Assembly (NCBI GenBank): GCA_036346205.1
Contig: JARFJB010001910.1
Span: 2,851,001 to 2,915,000 of the forward strand
DNA length: 64,000 nt
Reading direction: 5' to 3'
Origin: Vesta saturnalis
Lineage: Eukaryota > Arthropoda > Insecta > Coleoptera > Lampyridae
The notes below the pieces were generated by a model, which was not told where the DNA came from, ran no database searches, and saw nothing but the letters and a program-made list of their open reading frames with translations. The position numbers and the translations under genes were made by a program. Of the stretch, positions 58,391 to 64,000 are shown one piece after another. The first letter of the stretch is position 1. Every line of letters starts with the position of its first letter.

Positions 58391-58394
<4 letters not shown>
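55855..58394. other. Long region without recognised genes
   Basis: This is AT-rich. A TATA-like 'acatataaaagcaag' near 57158, followed by transcript-like sequence and a splice-donor-like 'atatGTGAGT' at 57826-57835, could mark a promoter and leader exon of a retroelement. No coding sequence follows within the window to support it. Confidence 0.35.

Positions 58395-58438
<44 letters not shown>
58395..58438. repeat. (TA)n microsatellite
   Basis: About 22 TA units abut directly the broken 5' edge of the Penelope-like fragment. Confidence 0.97.
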
Positions 58439-58440
<2 letters not shown>

Positions 58441-59350
58441 AAGTTTTTGATGAACCACGAAGATATACTCGTAAGCTTCGACATTGTGAGCATATTCTCA
58501 AATGTGCCCACCGATAAGGCACTAACTTAAGGGACAAGCTGGAAAAGGATGAAACGTTGGACGAACGCCCGCAACTCTCGGTAAATACAATAATGGAACT
58601 TCTGACAATCTGCATTAGAACTACTTATTTCCAGGTAGAAGACCAATTCTACCAACAAGAATTTGGGATGGCGATGGGTTCCCCACTATCACCCATAGTG
58701 AGCAATACATATGGAAGACTTCGAAGACCAAGCGATATCCGAATTCACCGAGAAACCAAGAATGTGGCTTAGATACGTGGACGATACTTTCGTAGTTTGG
58801 CAACACGGCAAGTGTAAGCTAGATGAATTCCTAGATCATCTAGATATCCGCGCGCCATCCATAAAATTCTCAATGGAATTAGAGTCGGAACAAAAGCTGC
58901 CATTGCTAGATGTACTTGTACACAGGAATGACAACACTTTCACGACAAGTGTATACAGGAAACCTACCCATACGGAGAGGTACCTACACTTCAAGTCACC
59001 ACAAAACCATGAAGTTGGGCGTAGCAAAATGCTTATGCGATGGAGCGAAAACAATATGCTCAAAACAAGAGGACCTGAACATAGAAAAAGAAGATATCGC
59101 TAAAACACTCAAAGAAAATGGCTACCCCGATCTAACACCTAACCTAAACATGGGAAGGGTAACCAAAAAAGAAGAACTTAAATATACAGCGATAATACGA
59201 TATATACAAGGTACCTCAGACAAAATATGAAGGATAGGCAGCAAATACAAAATACGCACTGCTGCAAATCGACCAGAACGGTCAGGGGAATACTAACCAA
59301 AACCAAACCACACAATGAAGATCAGAATTCCAAGAATTGTGTATACAACG
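58441..59350 (+). pseudogene. Penelope-like reverse transcriptase fragment
   Basis: Plus strand in shifting frames. 'ILVSFDIVSIFSNVPTDKAL' (RT motif A Asp) is followed by 'EFGMAMGSPLSPIVSN' (motif B), 'WLRYVDDTFVVW' (the YxDD catalytic box, 58769-58801), and 'LPLLDVLVHRND...SVYRKPTHTERYLHF', hallmarks of Penelope-like RTs. The text 'KLGVAKCLCDGAKTI' and 'YIQGTSDKI' continues to about 59230. The GIY-YIG endonuclease expected next is absent. The fragment is truncated at both ends and has three or more frameshifts. Confidence 0.9.
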
Positions 59351-59354
59351 TAAT

Positions 59355-59410
59355 ACGCTTGCGCAATAAGTTACAAGTTACAGCGCAACATGCGCAATAA
59401 ACTGCTGCGC

Positions 59411-59412
<2 letters not shown>
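59355..59412. repeat. TGCGCAAT word repeats before the (TA)n array
   Basis: 'tgcgcaataag', 'agcgcaaca', 'tgcgcaataaa' and 'tgcgcaatt' occur within 55 bp, just before the array. 'ttgcgcac' reappears after the later array at 60162. Confidence 0.7.

Positions 59413-59470
<58 letters not shown>
59413..59470. repeat. (TA)n microsatellite
   Basis: About 29 TA units abut directly the head of the SINE at 59471. Confidence 0.97.
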
Positions 59471-59476
<6 letters not shown>

Positions 59477-59700
59477 ACTCAGTGGCTCAGCGGCAAAGGT
59501 GTCAGACTAGTAAGTGAAAGGTACCAAGTTCGAATCTGAGTAGTCAAGTACTTGGGAAAAAATCATAACATACGAATTCGACTCAAGTGCCAAAACATCC
59601 TTCTCTGGACTTCATGACGGAAGTAGAGTCCGCTTCCGAAACGATGCGCTCAAAAAGCAAAAAAAAAATGTCAAAATAGGCCGATCAACTCAGCTAATAT
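59471..59700 (+). repeat. tRNA-derived SINE, 3' truncated
   Basis: The head TTGGATTACTCAGTGGCTCA has A-box TGGCTCAGCGG (59483-59493) and B-box GTTCGAATC (59528-59536). The body matches the minus-strand copies up to 'gatcaactcagctaata' and then changes to unrelated sequence. It carries an A-rich run (59660-59670) inside the body. Confidence 0.88.
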
Positions 59701-59779
59701 GAAACCACAATTACGAAACACATACAGAACTAGTTTGATATTTCCATTTTTTGAAGTTAGTTTGTCACTATTGTTTGTT

Positions 59780-60102
59780 TTTTGTTTCCAGCTACAATTT
59801 CTTTGAAAGAACACCTTAAAAAAATGCTAAGCAGTACGCTACGTTAACTGAAGCTTCGTCAGCAAGTGGTAGCAAAACTGAGGGTACTCTTACTTCTACC
59901 GATTCTAAGATACTAGTAGTACCAGGTACATCAGAAAACAAACGGTTAACTCCTAAATCAACAAAATATAGTTATTTAGTCGGTGAAATGATTGCCTTAC
60001 AACGAACCATTATCACTCGTTGAACGAATCGGTTTTAACAGGCTTATGGTAAAGTACCCCAATGAAAATACCTGGTCGCACTTACCGAGAAAATTATTCC
60101 CG

Positions 60103-60163
<61 letters not shown>

Positions 60164-60164
60164 C

Positions 60165-60205
<41 letters not shown>

Positions 60206-60215
60206 CCCACCCACC

Positions 60216-60263
<48 letters not shown>

Positions 60264-60690
60264 ATTTGCTCTAAAATCAAAGCTAGTATTTCACGAGCAA
60301 CAGCAGTATCCGTGACATCTGATATATGCACATGTCAGCACAACAACCAGAGTTTGTTTAGATTTACTGCGCATTGGATATCTCCAGACTTTACTTTTGA
60401 GAACGCGTTTTAGCGATGAAGCCGTTCGCTGGTTCACATACTGGTACCAATATTGCAAAAGAACTTAATAGTATTGCAGAAAGATGGAATATTTCACATT
60501 TGCTTGTCCATGACAGTGGAGCTAATATGATAAAAGGTGTACGAGACGCAGAATATGATTCTGCCAAGTGTTTTATTCATTTACTACAACGGGCTGTTGA
60601 GCAATCGCTAAAGTCTCAATCGGAAATAACACACCCATTTGTCACCCATTTTAACTACTCTGATATAACACAATAAGAACTTCACAGAAA
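59780..60690 (+). pseudogene. hAT transposase fragment broken by microsatellites
   Basis: Plus strand, several frames. 'SLKEHLKK' (end of a BED-like region, 59800) comes first, then a Ser/Thr-rich linker. 'PLSLVERIGFNRLMVKYP' (60004-60058) is typical of hAT before the core. After the repeat array come 'SVTSDICTCQ' with the first Asp (60310) and 'TAHWISPDF'. The frame 60416-60676 follows, with 'HTGTNIAKELNSIAERWNI' and 'HDSGANMIKG' (second Asp). The C-terminal half with the dimerisation domain is missing. The (TA)/(AAGC)/(CCCA)/(CA) block at 60104-60261 interrupts the coding order. Confidence 0.82.
60104..60261. repeat. Compound microsatellite (TA)n-(AAGC)n-(CCCA)n-(CA)n
   Basis: About 28 TA units are followed by 'ttgcgcac', about 10 AAGC units, five CCCA units and about 19 CA units, with clean transitions. 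Open frames across it on both strands are by-products of the repeats. Confidence 0.97.
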
Positions 60691-60989
60691 AATCTGTCGG
60701 GTCAAATTAGATTCGGGGCAAGATTGGTTTGTTTTGGTCCAAAACGCCTATTTTGGCGCAGTTTTGGAGGGAGTCTCAAACTCGTCCCATCCGGCGAGTA
60801 AGACATACTGCTTACTAACTAATTTTTTATCGCTATCTTTTCATATTTAACATCAACAGGATCTCGGATCAGTGGTACCTCCAACCCTTTTCTTTCTTCA
60901 ACAACTAACCCGCTTCATTGCTTTGCACACGATAATTAAAGCTAAAATAACAATTTCAATCAAACGACATCGAATGTATCCTAAGAAAA
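60691..60989. other. Unassigned sequence
   Basis: 'tttggtccaaaacgcc' and 'ggcgcagttttggaggg' hint at an old inverted structure. Nothing firm. Confidence 0.3.
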
Positions 60990-61205
60990 CTCAGTGTTGC
61001 CTAGTGCAGATCTTAAGCTTTCATATATCTAAGCAGTACTTGGCCCAAATTCGACTTCAACTAGATATAATTCTCATCTCTGGGTTGGTGTTCCCCAATA
61101 TGCTCTCGATATCGTTGACCGCATTCAAAGATGGGTCATTAGGTTTATTATTGACCCGTCTTTAACTTCTGGCGTAATTTATGCCTTGAGATTTAACATT
61201 AAGTA
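60990..61205 (+). pseudogene. CR1-like LINE reverse transcriptase C-terminus
   Basis: In one forward frame 'YNSHLWVGVPQYALDIVDRI' is followed by 'QRWVIRFIIDPSL' (about 61067-61165). This fits the conserved end of CR1/jockey-type RTs, where YxSHLWxGxP...LDxIQRRAxRxI is typical. It ends at a TAG near 61205. No other part of the LINE is recognised upstream. Identification is by pattern only. Confidence 0.6.
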
Positions 61206-61504
61206 GTGTATACAGAGTGTAGAAATAACCGATGCACCATAGGGATTTCAATGTAAAAATCTTAATATTCGATTATTTGCTTCCCTAATTATTTTAGACA
61301 AAAATGCTGTTTAACTTTTTTGTAGACACAACAATTCTGAATCGACTGATGTTGCTTGTTTTTATTTTGAATTTTTCAGAAAGGAAATATTTAGGCAAAT
61401 AAAAATGTTCACTTTCTCAAAAATCGGCGGTGCCTGGAAATTGTTGACAGGTATCAATTTAATGAAAAAATAACTTTTACACAAAATAAATAAATAATTA
61501 AAAA
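61206..61504. other. AT-rich flank
   Basis: 'tgtatacagagtgtagaaat' at 61207 could be the outer end of the mariner relic that follows. The matching end was not found. Confidence 0.35.
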
Positions 61505-62222
61505 CTAGTTTATTAGATGCACAAATACGCCACCTTCCGCCGCTAAACAATATCCTAACATATCATAAAACTCTCGTCTAGCATTTGCTAATTGTTTCGG
61601 CGTTATTCTGGACCAGTAGTATCTAGTAGAATTTACTTAGTATATCCTTTTGTATTTTAAATGTCCTCACAAATAGAAGTCGGTTAGAGAAAGATCAGGA
61701 CTTCGAGTAGGCCAATCAAGTTCAGATCTCCGACCAATAACTGTGCTGTTAAAACTTTCATTTAAATACACGCGTATATTTTGGCTGTTATGTGCGGGAC
61801 ACCCGTTCATCTGAAACCAGATTTCTTGTCGGATCACTTCGGTTATCGCTGGCATTATTTCGTCTTGCAACATTTCTTGAAATCATTCAGAGGTTAAATT
61901 TCCTCCCATAAAAAACGGTCCAATAATGTTTTGGCCCAAATCACATGCCCAAAATTTTTGAGGATATTGAGTTCTTGTTTCTACATAAATATGAGGATTC
62001 TTCGAAGCCCACATCCTGTTATTCTGCGTGTTTAGTTTATTATGGAGCGTGAAAGTACATTCGTCAGAAAAACAAATATTTTTTAAAAAGCACCTGTCTT
62101 CATTGGCCTTTTCCATCATTGCAATGGAAAATTCTGATCTTTTGTCATTATCATGTGGAAGTAATTCTTGATGGCACTCATACTTATATGAGTGATATTT
62201 ATTTGTCTTCAGAATTTTTTAC
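61505..62222 (-). pseudogene. Mariner-like transposase, N-truncated, catalytic Asp lost
   Basis: One minus-strand frame runs from about 62222 to a TAG at 61505, with three or so nonsense codons (for example TGA near 61883) and no frameshift noticed. 'KYHSYKYECHQELLPHDND' is the end of the DNA-binding region and 'NICFSDECTFTLHNKLNTQN' the first Asp. In 'WFQMNGCPAHNSQN' Asn replaces the second Asp. 'TRSPDLSLTDFYL' is the third, again 41 residues on. The C-terminus reads 'GGVFVHLIN'. The N-terminal helix-turn-helix is missing. Confidence 0.88.
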
Positions 62223-63120
62223 GTCTGGCGAGCATCCCCCCCCCCCACATCTTGTAAAAATAAAAAACAAATCCATGAAAATGACGAGCTATTTATGAGC
62301 TACTGTATCCCGCAAATCAAAAATTTTGAGCTCGCCATACTAGGGAGGAATTTAAAAATTTCAGTGGGGGGACCGAGTCGACGTCGACTCAGCCCCTCCT
62401 CCCCATCCCTTACAAATAAAAATATTGAACCGTTCTGTGTGGCAGAATTAGGAGCTATTTATGATCTTTTAAAATAATATAATTTCGATTTTTGAGCACA
62501 TCGCTTTAACCCCAAAACAACCCTTTAAATAATTTAACTCAAGTAAGAACACTAAAATTGAAAAAGTAACTCTTCTGCAGGTAAATATTGTTTATTGGTT
62601 TAAGAGCTCTCAAAATACGTATTTTAATTTTTGACCCAAAACCCCTTTACGGTAAAACTACCCCTAGTTTCCACGGCATAAGGAAGAACTATGCTTAAAA
62701 TAACTAAATTTAACTATTTTCGAGGTAATTATTGTTTATCGATTTATGGGCTCTCGACATAGTCTGTTTTGATTATTGAGCTGCAACCCTTCTACGGTAA
62801 AACCAGCTCTCGTCTGTCCAGCACACGAGAGAGAGCGTTACTTAAAATGAAAGAAATTCTTAATTCTTAAGTATAGTTAATTTCTGTTTTTAAATTTAGC
62901 GGCATGTAGGTGCTCCTTCGGGATTATTTCCTTCTGTTTCATTAACAGCAATAGTGAAAATAGCATATCTTCTATATCACGCGCTAATATTAATTGACTG
63001 ATACTAAATAAAACATGTTTACGCGTAAACGTGCAATTTTTAAAAAGTTTGCGTATTTGTTATAGCAACATCTATATGGATGTAAAAAGAGGTAGTTCTT
63101 TATGTTCGCATATGTTATCA
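62223..63120. other. Unassigned region with a 146-bp direct repeat
   Basis: 62563-62670 and 62709-62816 share ordered words ('gaggtaa(t/a)tattgtttat', 'gggctctc'/'gagctctc', 'tacggtaaaac'), about 146 bp apart. C and G homopolymers occur at 62235 and 62363. No gene. Confidence 0.4.
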
Positions 63121-63218
63121 GCATAATCGTGCGTGCGTGGGTGCGTACGTGTGTGGGTGGGAGCGGCCGTGCGCGCGCGCGTGTGTATGTGTCTGTGTCT
63201 GTATGTGTAAGTATGTAT
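63121..63218. repeat. GT/GC-rich microsatellite
   Basis: 'gtgcgtgcgtgg', 'gtgcgcgcgcgcgtgtgt' and 'gtctgtgtctgtatgtg' form a degenerate purine-pyrimidine alternating tract, potentially Z-DNA-prone. It abuts the inverted-repeat element beginning at 63220. Confidence 0.9.
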
Positions 63219-63219
63219 A

Positions 63220-64000
63220 CGAGGTGGTCCGTAAGTAAAGGTCCAAAATGATTCTTAGCCTCAAAATATTACGATCTGAGGAAACTTGCTTTAATAAAAT
63301 ATTGATAATAAAAGACACAGGGTGTCAAAGTTCCAAAAAAATGTTGATTTTTTAAATATCTCCAAAACGAAAAAAGATATTTTTTCTCATTCTTGGTATA
63401 ATAAATAGAGATATAAAGACATGGGTTTTGGCTTATTAATACGTTTTTATTATGTGCATTGGCGTAGAACGCAAGGGGTAAAGCAACTTTTTAATCCCTA
63501 ATCACTACGCCAATGGAGCAAATTGGATTTTTTTTATTAAAATGCGAAACCTTGATGTTTTTCAGATAAAAAAGATATACTCTGTCTAAATCGATAAGTT
63601 TAATAGTTTCTAAGATACTTGCGTTTTTAAGTATTTATTACCAACTGCTTAGGCAGGTTATTAATTTTTCTGTATTATTTGGGAAACATCAAAACGTGAA
63701 AATCAGTGTTTCGGGAAGAATAGACGTGACTTCAGGAAATGATAGATCTAATCATCTTAACACAGAACGTTCATATAAAAGTAAGTCCAATAGTGCTTCG
63801 TTTTCGAGATACAGGTTGTCAAAGTTAATAAGCTGTCTAAGCAGTTGGCAATAAGTACTTAAAACTTCAAATCTGTACATGATCATCTTATACATAATAA
63901 AAACGTATTAATACGCTAAAACCAATGTACTTTATATCCCTACTTATTATACCAAGAATAAGAAAAATGCCTTTTTTCGTTTTGGAGATATTTCAAAAAT
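63220..64000. mobile_element. Long inverted-repeat element cut by the window end
   Basis: Left-arm text at 63340-63450 (for example 'atatctccaaaacgaaaaaa', 'cttattaatacgtttttat') is the inverse of 63886-64000. A nearer pair (63628-63665 with 63798-63869, 'ccaactgcttag') continues inward around a loop at about 63680-63770. The left edge 'TAcgaggtggtccgtaag' at 63218 looks like a mariner-type end after TA. The right end lies outside the window. No coding sequence. Confidence 0.75.

Noticed and set aside
59471..59545. Functional tRNA gene
   Set aside because: A- and B-boxes are present but there is no proper acceptor or anticodon stem, and the sequence continues into a SINE body found in other copies.
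59992..60331. Several frames with IYIY, ACLL and HTHT runs
   Set aside because: They are translations of the compound microsatellite.

Overview
The window is AT-rich eukaryotic DNA made almost entirely of transposable elements and their debris, with no recognisable host gene, rRNA or functional tRNA. The element mix suggests an insect: many Tc1/mariner-like transposases with long terminal inverted repeats, hAT, piggyBac-like and DDE_Tnp_4-like DNA transposons, jockey- and CR1-like LINEs, a Penelope-like reverse transcriptase, a Ty3/gypsy remnant, a tRNA-derived SINE, and foldback elements. The sequence does not settle order or species. All positions come from reading by eye; no alignment or database search was run.

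Layout. 1-5247 and 10501-14668 are direct copies of one block that carries a decayed transposase with a DDE_Tnp_4-like core. A matching C-terminal piece with a SWIM-type zinc motif lies at 16161-16512. A right-hand inverted arm (16753-19386) mirrors the left arm at 11658-12422, so 11658-19386 may be one large element with arms of about 760 bp. It is interrupted by mariner fragments and by an almost intact 1,878-bp mariner-like element (17130-19007) with 303-bp inverted repeats and TA target duplications. Between the two block copies lie a T64A69 tract, a gypsy integrase relic and a probable solo-type 3' LTR.

19388-27540 holds a piggyBac-like pseudogene split by a 734-bp MITE, two oppositely oriented jockey-like LINE pieces, and a hAT C-terminus. 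27830-35720 is dominated by repeats of a foldback family built from units with a conserved GC-rich hairpin, plus a decayed mariner and a tRNA-like palindrome. 38587-44090 is a hAT element with an 8-bp target duplication, split by a 3,178-bp foldback element (39423-42600) with arms of about 1.46 kb and its own 8-bp duplication. 45266-53249 is a run of mariner-like elements and MITEs. 55035-60700 contains SINE copies, a Penelope fragment and a hAT gene, each next to or broken by (TA)n arrays. 60990-64000 ends with CR1-like and mariner relics and a long inverted repeat that runs off the window.

The genes do not form a pathway. They are a layered record of insertions. At least nine mariner-like coding relics occur, and where both residues can be read the spacing between the second and third catalytic positions is 41 (43 in one). 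The two most notable structures are the long-armed DDE/SWIM element and the foldback-in-hAT nest.
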